From contig NZ_JAUEQY010000038.1 of the NCBI RefSeq assembly GCF_030406325.1, positions 30,444 to 94,443 on the forward strand: 64,000 nt of DNA, written 5' to 3'. This stretch comes from Actinomadura sp. DC4 (GTDB lineage: Bacteria; Actinomycetota; Actinomycetes; Streptosporangiales; Streptosporangiaceae). Under the pieces are notes generated by a model, which ran no database searches, was not told where the DNA came from, and saw nothing but the letters and a program-made list of their open reading frames with translations. Below, in pieces: positions 1 to 7,039 of the stretch (the first letter of the stretch is position 1; the number at the start of each line of letters is the position of its first letter). The position numbers and the translations under genes were made by a program.

Positions 1-131
1 CCGGATGGGACTCGGTGCACCTGCTGAGCCTGCTGACCGCGCTGGAGCGCAGCACCGGCCGTCCGCTGTCGCTTCCGGACCTGCTGGACGCCGCGAGCCT
101 CGAACAGATCTACGCGAAGGCGGTCTCATGA
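1..131 (+). CDS. Acyl carrier protein, 3' end only
   Basis: Read from base 3, the frame gives about 42 residues to a TGA at 129-131. The visible start is Gly-Trp-Asp-Ser-Val, where the Ser codon (12-14) sits in the DSx motif that carries the 4'-phosphopantetheine arm. It is followed by the hydrophobic helix pattern of carrier-protein helix II and by a short C-terminal helix, with the stop soon after. It is therefore a free-standing carrier protein or the end of a larger one; the 5' part is outside the window. Its stop overlaps the ATG of the next gene (ATGA at 128-131), so the two are translationally coupled. In tetronate clusters a discrete ACP carries the glyceryl unit and lies beside the same two downstream genes, which is the most likely role here. 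That role is inferred from context. Confidence 0.75.
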   Translation, partial: GWDSVHLLSLLTALERSTGRPLSLPDLLDAASLEQIYAKAVS

Positions 132-874
132 GACGCGAACCGGTCGCGCGCGAGCGGCGGCACACCCTCCACTTCCTGGAGGAGGTCCGCTCTTTCGCGC
201 CGGTGTTCCTGGACACCGAGATCGACATGACCGCGGTGACCGGGCACCGGGCCGCGGCCGGCCGGAAGTACTCGGTCGTCACGTACGTGCTGCTCGCGGC
301 GGCGCGCGCTCTCAGCAAGCATCCGGAGGCGAACGCGGCCATCCGCGGGCGGCGCCGGCCGAAGATCGCACGGTTCGACACGGTCTCCGGGAAGCTCACC
401 CTGGACCGGACGCTCAACGGCCACCGGATCGTGCTGTCGGCGGTACTCCCCGACCTGGACCGGGCAGGTCTGGACGAGGTGCAGGCCGAGGTGGACCGCT
501 ACCGCGACGGCGACCCGGCCACGATGCCGGACTTCGCCGGGGTCCGCGCCCTGCACCGGATGCCCTGGCCGTTCGGGTCCACGGTGTTCCGGCTCGCCGC
601 CCGCCCGCTCGCGCGGCGGCCGGAGATGCTGGGGACCTTCGCGGTCACCTCCCTCGGGCACCGCCCGGTCGACGGCTTCCACTCGGTGGGCGGGACCACG
701 ATCACGCTCGGGGTCGGGCGGATCGCCGACCGGCCCGTCGCGCGGGACGGCGAGGTGGTGATCGTCCCGGCGATGCGGCTCAGCCTGGCGTTCGACCACC
801 GGGTGATCGACGGCGCGGAGGCCGCCGACCTGCTCGCGGACATCAAGGACGGCCTGGAGGCTTTCAATGAATGA
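128..874 (+). CDS. Stand-alone E2-type acyltransferase, tetronate Agg4-like
   Basis: This 248-residue protein resembles only the catalytic core of 2-oxoacid dehydrogenase E2 components. The C-terminal active-site motif FDHRVIDGAEAADLL is intact, with catalytic His about residue 224 and Asp about 228. There is no lipoyl domain and no E1/E3-binding domain, so it is unlikely to work in a dehydrogenase complex. Proteins of this shape (agglomerin Agg4 type) acylate the primary hydroxyl of a 5-hydroxymethyl-tetronate so that a partner can eliminate the acid and leave an exocyclic double bond. Both neighbours fit that cassette: a carrier protein upstream and an alpha/beta hydrolase downstream. The start at 128 was chosen because the ATG overlaps the upstream stop and an upstream GGAGG-like site is absent; an earlier in-frame ATG at 5 would read through the ACP. 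The fold is clear; the tetronate assignment is inference. Confidence 0.75.
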   Translation: MRREPVARERRHTLHFLEEVRSFAPVFLDTEIDMTAVTGHRAAAGRKYSVVTYVLLAAARALSKHPEANAAIRGRRRPKIARFDTVSGKLTLDRTLNGHRIVLSAVLPDLDRAGLDEVQAEVDRYRDGDPATMPDFAGVRALHRMPWPFGSTVFRLAARPLARRPEMLGTFAVTSLGHRPVDGFHSVGGTTITLGVGRIADRPVARDGEVVIVPAMRLSLAFDHRVIDGAEAADLLADIKDGLEAFNE

Positions 875-1928
875 CGTCGGTGAGCTGAAGGAGTTCGCGA
901 CCGTGCACGCGCGGGCGCAGAACATCCGCCGCTACCGGGACGTTCTCGACCGCATCGACAGCGACGAGGACGGCGGTCCGGGCTCGTGGGCCGGTGAGTG
1001 GAGCCGGGCGGCGGAGGAGTTCGCGGCACGCCCCCTGGAGGCGTGCCGGCGCTACAACATGGCCCGGTTCCCGTACGTGGACGGCCCCGCGCGGCTCCAG
1101 GCGCTGCGGCGGTGCGTGGAGTCCTTCGACGAGTGGCGGCAGGGCCAGAAGGACGTTACGCGACTCGATCTGGACCTGGAGGGGGGACGGGTCGGCGCCT
1201 GGGCCACCGGCCTGTCGTCGCCCGAACCCCGGCCCCTCGTCCTCATCATGGGCGGAATCGTCAGCGTCAAGGAGCAGTGGGCGCCGGTGCTCGACGCCAT
1301 CCGGGGCCTGGGCATGGCCGCGGTCGTCACCGAGATGCCCGGCGTCGGGGAGAACACCCTCCGCTACACGCCCGAGAGCCGGCGGATGCTGTCCGGTCTC
1401 CTGGACGCCCTCGAGGGGCGGGCGGACGTCTCCCGTACGTACGCGATGGCGCTGAGCTTCGGCGGGCACATGGCGATGCGCTGCGCCGTGGAGGACCGGC
1501 GGATCCGCGGGATCGTGACGACCGGCGCGCCGGTTCGCGCGTTCTTCACCGACGCCGCGTGGCAGCGGCAGGTGCCGGACGTCACGATGGACACCCTCGC
1601 CCACCTGACCGGCACGAAACGCGCCGACCTGCCCGACCGCCTCGCCGCGTGGGCCCTGACCGACGACCAGCTGGCCGCGCTGGACATCCCGGTGCACTAC
1701 GCGGCGAGCCGCCGAGACGAGATCATCCCCGCCGAGGACGTAGACCTGCTGCGGCGGAAGGTGCCCGGACTGTCCGTGCTGGAACACGACGACGTGCACG
1801 GCTCGCCGCACCACGTGACCGAGACCCGCCTGTGGTCCGCCTGGTCGGTGCTGCGGATGGCCGACACGATGCCCGTACAGCGAGCCCTGGCCGGCGGGCT
1901 CCTCCGCCTGTTCCGGATGTTCCGTTAG
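867..1928 (+). CDS. Alpha/beta hydrolase, tetronate Agg5-like eliminase or esterase
   Basis: A 353-residue alpha/beta-hydrolase with an N-terminal helical extension of about 110 residues before the core. The core shows an oxyanion region (LVLIMGGIVS), a nucleophile elbow ALSFGGHMA with Ser about residue 197, an acid near RRDEIIP and a candidate catalytic His in the DVHGSPHH segment. The elbow has Ala where the first Gly of GxSxG usually stands. The overall plan is that of the FrsA/DUF1100-like esterases. In tetronate pathways the equivalent protein (Agg5) eliminates acetate from the acetylated hydroxymethyl group. The gene overlaps the end of the acyltransferase gene by 8 bases, so the two are co-translated. 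It ends 3 bases before the convergent gene at 1932. A simple esterase is the alternative. Confidence 0.7.
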   Translation: MNDVGELKEFATVHARAQNIRRYRDVLDRIDSDEDGGPGSWAGEWSRAAEEFAARPLEACRRYNMARFPYVDGPARLQALRRCVESFDEWRQGQKDVTRLDLDLEGGRVGAWATGLSSPEPRPLVLIMGGIVSVKEQWAPVLDAIRGLGMAAVVTEMPGVGENTLRYTPESRRMLSGLLDALEGRADVSRTYAMALSFGGHMAMRCAVEDRRIRGIVTTGAPVRAFFTDAAWQRQVPDVTMDTLAHLTGTKRADLPDRLAAWALTDDQLAALDIPVHYAASRRDEIIPAEDVDLLRRKVPGLSVLEHDDVHGSPHHVTETRLWSAWSVLRMADTMPVQRALAGGLLRLFRMFR

Positions 1929-1931
1929 CCG

Positions 1932-3194
1932 CTACGCGCCGACCGGGGGCGCCGGCCGTGAGTAGTAGACCTTGACGCTTCCGCAGCCTCTGGCCAGGCT
2001 CCGTACGGGCCCGGTCACCGGCACCCGGATCTCGTCGAAGGCGGCGATCGAGACCAGCCCGCCGATGGGCAGGCTGCGCAGCATCTGCTGGGCGGCCCCG
2101 GGAGGCGGGTCCTCCCAGAGGATGCACACCATCCGCACCGTGACCGCGACGCCATTGGTGTTGTGCAGGAGCAGGGTGTCGAAGTCCTGGGGTGCCTCGG
2201 TGAACCGGGTGCCCAGCAACCGGCGCGCGTGCAGCTCCTCGGCGGCGCTCGCCGGCCGCCTCAACCGGTCCCTGTGTCGTACGGTCACCCTGACGTCGGC
2301 GACGTCGCGGAAGCCGGGCCCGTCGAAGGCGAGCACGTCGATCCCCGGCGAGCGGGGCGGCAGGACCACCAGCCCGCGGTCGCTCCCGTACGCGGTCCGT
2401 ACCGTGACGCCCGGGAGCACGTGCCCGGCGCGGTCGAGCGGGACGAACCCCAGGGTCGGCGCCGTGGCGGTGAGCCCGTAGTTGGTCATGTGGAGGACCT
2501 GGTCGATGTAGCCCGGGCCGGTGGTCCGCTTGAAGACGAAGGCGATCTCCGGGTCCGGGCTCGACGGCACGATGTTGACGATGACGGCGCCGAACAGCAC
2601 CACCCCGAGGCCGAGGCTCGCCAGCGTGATCCACAGGCGCGCGGACCGCCGGGCCCGCTCCTGCTCCGGTGGGGTGTCACGGATGAGGAACCCCTTGAGC
2701 CCCGAGGACGGCTCGTACGCCTCCCGCAGCCGGCCGGCGATCTCGACGACCTCCGCCGCCGGGCGCGCGAGGCGTCCGGCGCGCACGGCGATCGGGGCGC
2801 CGAACCGCCGCAGGTTCGCGTGGACCTCCGGGCGGGCGGGGAGCGCCACGTCCTCCAGCGCCTGGCCGGGTTCGCCGACGCGTACGACCAGCCGGCGACC
2901 GCGCTGCTCGACCGCCGTCACGTTGGACCACGAGAGGCGCATCTCGTACTTGTGCCAGGTGATCTCGTCCGCGGCGAGGGTCAGGCCACGCCTGGCGCGC
3001 AGGGCGGTCAGGATCGCGTTCGTCTCCAGGAGCGCGATGCCGGGGATCCACAGGACCATCGGCCCTCCGGCGTCCCAGCCGAGAAACCACCTGAGCGCGA
3101 TGGCGACCGGCCAGAACACCGGCCAGAACCACACGGCGTGGCTTCGGTACGCGATCCGCTCATCCTGCGATGCCATCGTTGAAATCCCCGTCAT
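1932..3194 (-). CDS. Membrane protein with PH-like segment, unknown function
   Basis: A 420-residue protein I do not recognise. Two hydrophobic segments lie near residues 20-40 and 44-66. A beta-rich stretch follows (about 70-115) that looks like the PH-like domain of small actinobacterial membrane proteins. A third transmembrane segment sits near 187-211. The remaining roughly 210 residues carry no helix long enough to span the membrane and are probably outside the cell. The start at 3194 is supported by GGGGGAG about 10 bases upstream; an internal Met (MASQD) lies six codons later. It follows the frameshifted gene at 3213-3804 on the same strand after 18 bases, suggesting one transcript. 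There is no visible link to peptide biosynthesis. Confidence 0.6.
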   Translation of the reverse strand: MTGISTMASQDERIAYRSHAVWFWPVFWPVAIALRWFLGWDAGGPMVLWIPGIALLETNAILTALRARRGLTLAADEITWHKYEMRLSWSNVTAVEQRGRRLVVRVGEPGQALEDVALPARPEVHANLRRFGAPIAVRAGRLARPAAEVVEIAGRLREAYEPSSGLKGFLIRDTPPEQERARRSARLWITLASLGLGVVLFGAVIVNIVPSSPDPEIAFVFKRTTGPGYIDQVLHMTNYGLTATAPTLGFVPLDRAGHVLPGVTVRTAYGSDRGLVVLPPRSPGIDVLAFDGPGFRDVADVRVTVRHRDRLRRPASAAEELHARRLLGTRFTEAPQDFDTLLLHNTNGVAVTVRMVCILWEDPPPGAAQQMLRSLPIGGLVSIAAFDEIRVPVTGPVRSLARGCGSVKVYYSRPAPPVGA

Positions 3195-3212
3195 CGTTCC
3201 CGCTCCCCCGGC

Positions 3213-3804
3213 TCAGCGACGAAGATCATAAAGCCGGATACGCCGGGATGGTACGAATTTCACGGCGACTCGCACGGCCGGGCCGGGCTCAGTGCCGGTC
3301 GGCCTTCTGCAGGATGGGCCGAGGCCAGGGGTGCCGAAGTCGTCGACGACCATTATCTTGGCCTGCGCCATGTACCAGATCCGCTCCGTACCGGAGACGC
3401 CGGCGGGCGGTCCTCTGTCCGGGGAGCCGTTCTTGAGACAGGGCACGCGCCATTCACGGTAGGCCGCCGATCGGCTTGGTGCCACTCGCGAGGAGTCTGA
3501 CGCCTTCGCTCGGCTCCTGTGCCGGTTCGAGGCCCGGGTGGCCGGGGCACGAGGTGCCCTCCCCTTCTTCACGCCACTGCGACGCACGAGGCAGCCCGAG
3601 CTTGAGGGGAATGACTCCCGGGAACATGGGTTGTTTACCGTAGGCGACGAAAAAGCCCGGACACGCAATCCGCTGGCCGGCGGGGGTCTTGTAGCCCACG
3701 AAACGGAAGTCGAGCCGTAGCCCGGCCGCTCGGACCTTGTCCCGGATCGCCTTCCGTACACGGCCCTGGTCCTGGGTGCAGGCGTCGGCGCCGTGGCCGG
3801 TCAT
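3213..3804 (-). pseudogene. Small gene of unknown function, apparently frameshifted
   Basis: From ATG 3804 one frame runs 116 codons to a TGA at 3454 and has coding-like G/C at third positions, including the stretch KTPAGQRIACPGFFVAYGKQ. Around 3470-3490 the coding-like signal moves to another minus frame, which continues as AYREWRVPCLKNGSPDRG and IWYMAQAKIMVVDDFGTP. It ends at TGA 3213, just 18 bases before the start of the next gene. Joined, the product would be roughly 195 residues. No family is recognised, and there is no signal peptide or membrane segment. The break could be a real inactivating mutation, a programmed shift or a sequencing error. If only the first frame is real, the gene is 3454-3804. 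Confidence 0.4.
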
Positions 3805-4113
3805 CGCGACCCCCGCAAGGCGTCAGGCCCGGAGCATCCCTGAATAAAGGCATAAATAACCATATGCTTCGCAGTGAACGGCCCCTACTCCATTTGCACT
3901 CCGCCACACTCGGCCGGATAACCGCCACCACGCGACACAATGGCGCGAATTACCCTCTCAAAGTAATCACGGCGTTGCCGACGTCGGTTATGGACGCTCA
4001 GAAGGCCCCTTATAGGACTAGCACTCAAGGACGATATATACACAATGACCTGACACAAAGCAGCGTCAACGCATACGCTCCGACCAGGCCATCACAACGG
4101 GAGGGACCGGAGA
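3805..4113. other. Gene-free divergent intergenic region, relatively AT-rich
   Basis: About 309 bases separate the minus-strand gene starting at 3804 from the plus-strand gene starting at 4114. The stretch 3840-4060 is clearly richer in A and T than the surroundings (for example runs near 3843-3863 and 4033-4042), as expected of promoter DNA in a high-GC genome. A TATATA element near 4035 could be a -10 box for the plus gene. No clear -35 partner, operator or hairpin was seen. Confidence 0.4.
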
Positions 4114-7035
4114 GTGGGCACTGCCCCGGGCATCGAGCCGCCGGAAGGGTACGTGCTGAACACCGAGGAGGGCCGCCAGCTCCTCGCCCTTTTCGGCTCA
4201 CTGATGGCGGTCAGGTCCTGGCGGCTGAGCGGCCAGCCGTTCCCCGTGATCGTTCTCGATGCCACCGAGCCTCAGGCGAATGTCGGCGCGTACGTCGACG
4301 CGCTCGAACAGGCCGCCGTCGAGGCCCGCATCCCGCACACGAGCCCCATTCTCGACACGGACGCGGAAGACGCGGAACTCACCCTGCTCGACACGATGTC
4401 CGAGTCCAGCGCCTGGCGGTCGGCCCGGCCCGAGATCGGACCGCTGCGGTTTCCCCGTTCCAACCTGGTCAAGTCCCTGGAGCGGGCCATCGAACGCGCC
4501 CGCGAGAACAACACGAGCCCCGCCGACGAGTGGAGCGCCGCGGACGCGCTGTCCTCCTCGTCCCGGCGTCCGAACAAGGCGCCGGTCTGGTGGTCCACGA
4601 TCGGCGTGGTCGCCGCCGCCCTGCTGGGCGGCTTCGCGCAGGGCCTGGCCGACAAGGTGACGATGGCCGTCCTGCTCGTCGGCGCCGGAGTGCTGGTGGC
4701 CCTGCTGTTGCTGGCCGCCGGGCTGCTGACGCGCCGGCTGTGGCTGCCCGTCCTGACGCGGCTGGGGTTCGGCACGCGCTATCGCTGGTTCGCCACCTCC
4801 TCGTTCTTCTCCGTGCTCGGCGGCACCGGGTTCGAGGACAGGCTCAAACGGGTGCTCGGCCGGATGACCGCCAAGCGTGGCGCGGACCAGTTCCGGCTGC
4901 AGCTGAAGTCCTTCGCCTTCCTGGAGGACCTCCGCGCGGCGCACCGCAGGCTGTCGCCGAACCTTCGCGGGTTCAAGCGGCCGGTGCCGCCGGTGGTGTT
5001 CCTGGCCGGCATCACGAAGGAGAACGGCGGCATCGAGCTGCTGTCGGCGATGAGCGACATCCGCAGCCGGCGGAGTGAGCTTCATCCGCTGCTGGTGATC
5101 GCCTCCGTCGACCACGCAAACCGTCACGAGCTCGACGAACTCGCGGCGCCCCAGCACGAGACCGACGTCTCCATCGAGGACCGCTACCGCGACTGGGAGG
5201 CGTCCCTCGGCATCGCACAGGCGCCCAGCCAGCAGGTGCCGCTGCCCTGGGTGCTGCGGCTGCCCATACCGCCCCGGCGGCCGGGCCGCAACCCGGCCAA
5301 CCCGCTGCCGGTACGACGGCGCCCGCGCTGGACCTGGCTCTGGTCGCGCCGGTCTCTCGTGGCCGCGCTGCTCGTGACGGCCGTGGGGATGTCCTACCTC
5401 CACATGCGCCTGACGTCGGAGTACTGCCACGTCGGCTTCCCGTTCTCCCCCAACACCGACTCCCGGCTGCGTACCGACGCCGACGGCAGCCGTGAGTGCG
5501 TCGGCGTCGCGACCGACGGCGTCCGCTTCGACCGCGGAACCGGCAGCATCGGCATCGACGGCAACCGCGCGCGGCCGCACGAGACCGCGGATCTCGCTCT
5601 CTCCCACGGCGACTTCACCCTCGCCGACCTGCAGAGCCGCATCGAGCGCGAGAACAAGGCCATCGCGGGCCTGCGCCAGCCGTACGTGACCGTGCTCTAC
5701 GCGGGCATCCTGAGTGCCGCCGAGGGTCACGACGGAAGCGTGGTGAGCGGTATCCGATCGCTCGCCGGTGCCTACCTGGCCCAGCTCGGCAACAACCACA
5801 CCGGCGGGCCGGGCTCGGCCGGGAACCCGCCGAAGATCCGCCTGCTGCCGGTCAACGTCGGCGAGAACATGTACTTCTCGCGAGAGGTCGCCGACCAGAT
5901 CCTCGCCCTCGCACGACGGGACCCGACGATCGTCGGCGTCGTCGGCATGGAGCGCAACACCGACGCCTCCCAGGACGCGATCACCCGGCTGAACCACGCC
6001 GGGCTGGCGGTCGTGGACACCGTCAACTCCTCCGACCAGTTGCCGATGCTGTCGCACTACTACGGGCTCGCGGCCACCGACCACGACGAGGCGGTGCTCG
6101 CGGCGTACGCGGCGCGTGAGGCGCTCGGGCGCCGCGCCGCCCACACGATGATCGTCTCGCACGCGCCCGCTCCGTTGAAGGACGACCGGAGCACTCCCGC
6201 GAAGGACAACTACAGCGCCGAGCTGGCCGCCGACGCCCAGCAGCAGCTCGGGTCCGACGAGACGACGGCCGTCCGCTACAACAGCGCGGGCGACATCGGC
6301 GGGCGTGTCAGGACGGCGTGCACCGCGGCGGCCGACGACCCGTACGACCTGATCTACTTCGCCGGCCGCGCCGAGGACCTCTACAACGTGATCAACAATC
6401 TGGGCGGCGGCGGGTGCGCGAAACGGCCGCTGACCCTGCTGGGCGGCGACGAGATCGCGCGGGCGCACTTCGGCAGCGGCCGCCAGGACGTCGCGCTACC
6501 GCCGGGGATCAACGTCTACTTCACCAGCGCCACCTATCCGAAGAACCTCACCGCCCACGGCCGGGACCGCAGCAACCCCTTCTTCACGCTCGCCCGGAAC
6601 GACCTCGGCATCGCCTCGACGGACCAGACGCTGCTGGCGGACGGTCAGATGGCGCTGACCTATGACGCGACGTCGGTGCTCGCCCTGGCGGCGCAGAAGG
6701 CGTTCACCACCCTCGACCTCACCTCACCCGACGACTCGGTGAGCCCCGGCAGCCGGGCGGTCACCTCGGGCGGTGTCCTGCTGGAGCTGCCGTCCCTCGT
6801 GTGGACCGGCGCCGCGACCGGCACCGTCGACTTCACCAAGGACGCCCACGACTCGTACGGGCCGGGCAACCGGGGGCTCACCCTCGTCCGCGTCACCGTC
6901 GACGGTCACGGCGCCGCGACGTACCGGCCGATCTGCGGGCAGATGAACGGCGGCGGCAAGGTCGCGGACCTGCCGCTCCTGCACCTGCCCAAGAACGCCT
7001 CCGACCGGCGCGAGCGGCCCGTCTGCACCGGTTGA
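4114..7035 (+). CDS. Membrane-anchored protein with periplasmic-binding-protein-like domain
   Basis: A 973-residue protein starting at GTG 4114, with GGGAGGGA at 4099-4106 as ribosome site. The first 160 residues are soluble and presumably cytoplasmic. Two transmembrane segments follow (about 166-205), then a second soluble part of about 200 residues, and one more membrane segment near 413-430. The last 540 residues are exported by this topology. They read like a type-I periplasmic binding protein of the branched-chain amino-acid receptor kind: alternating Rossmann-like strands such as IVGVVGMERNTDAS and YDLIYFAGRAEDLYNVI. No ABC permease or ATPase lies nearby, so a sensor or scaffold is more likely than a transporter part. 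I know similar large fused proteins only as uncharacterised actinobacterial proteins. It converges on the Hmo-HpgT gene with a 4-base gap. Confidence 0.55.
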   Translation: MGTAPGIEPPEGYVLNTEEGRQLLALFGSLMAVRSWRLSGQPFPVIVLDATEPQANVGAYVDALEQAAVEARIPHTSPILDTDAEDAELTLLDTMSESSAWRSARPEIGPLRFPRSNLVKSLERAIERARENNTSPADEWSAADALSSSSRRPNKAPVWWSTIGVVAAALLGGFAQGLADKVTMAVLLVGAGVLVALLLLAAGLLTRRLWLPVLTRLGFGTRYRWFATSSFFSVLGGTGFEDRLKRVLGRMTAKRGADQFRLQLKSFAFLEDLRAAHRRLSPNLRGFKRPVPPVVFLAGITKENGGIELLSAMSDIRSRRSELHPLLVIASVDHANRHELDELAAPQHETDVSIEDRYRDWEASLGIAQAPSQQVPLPWVLRLPIPPRRPGRNPANPLPVRRRPRWTWLWSRRSLVAALLVTAVGMSYLHMRLTSEYCHVGFPFSPNTDSRLRTDADGSRECVGVATDGVRFDRGTGSIGIDGNRARPHETADLALSHGDFTLADLQSRIERENKAIAGLRQPYVTVLYAGILSAAEGHDGSVVSGIRSLAGAYLAQLGNNHTGGPGSAGNPPKIRLLPVNVGENMYFSREVADQILALARRDPTIVGVVGMERNTDASQDAITRLNHAGLAVVDTVNSSDQLPMLSHYYGLAATDHDEAVLAAYAAREALGRRAAHTMIVSHAPAPLKDDRSTPAKDNYSAELAADAQQQLGSDETTAVRYNSAGDIGGRVRTACTAAADDPYDLIYFAGRAEDLYNVINNLGGGGCAKRPLTLLGGDEIARAHFGSGRQDVALPPGINVYFTSATYPKNLTAHGRDRSNPFFTLARNDLGIASTDQTLLADGQMALTYDATSVLALAAQKAFTTLDLTSPDDSVSPGSRAVTSGGVLLELPSLVWTGAATGTVDFTKDAHDSYGPGNRGLTLVRVTVDGHGAATYRPICGQMNGGGKVADLPLLHLPKNASDRRERPVCTG

Positions 7036-7039
7036 GGAC

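Noticed and set aside
128..874. E2 subunit of pyruvate or branched-chain dehydrogenase
   Set aside because: There is no lipoyl or subunit-binding domain, and the neighbours are an ACP and a hydrolase.
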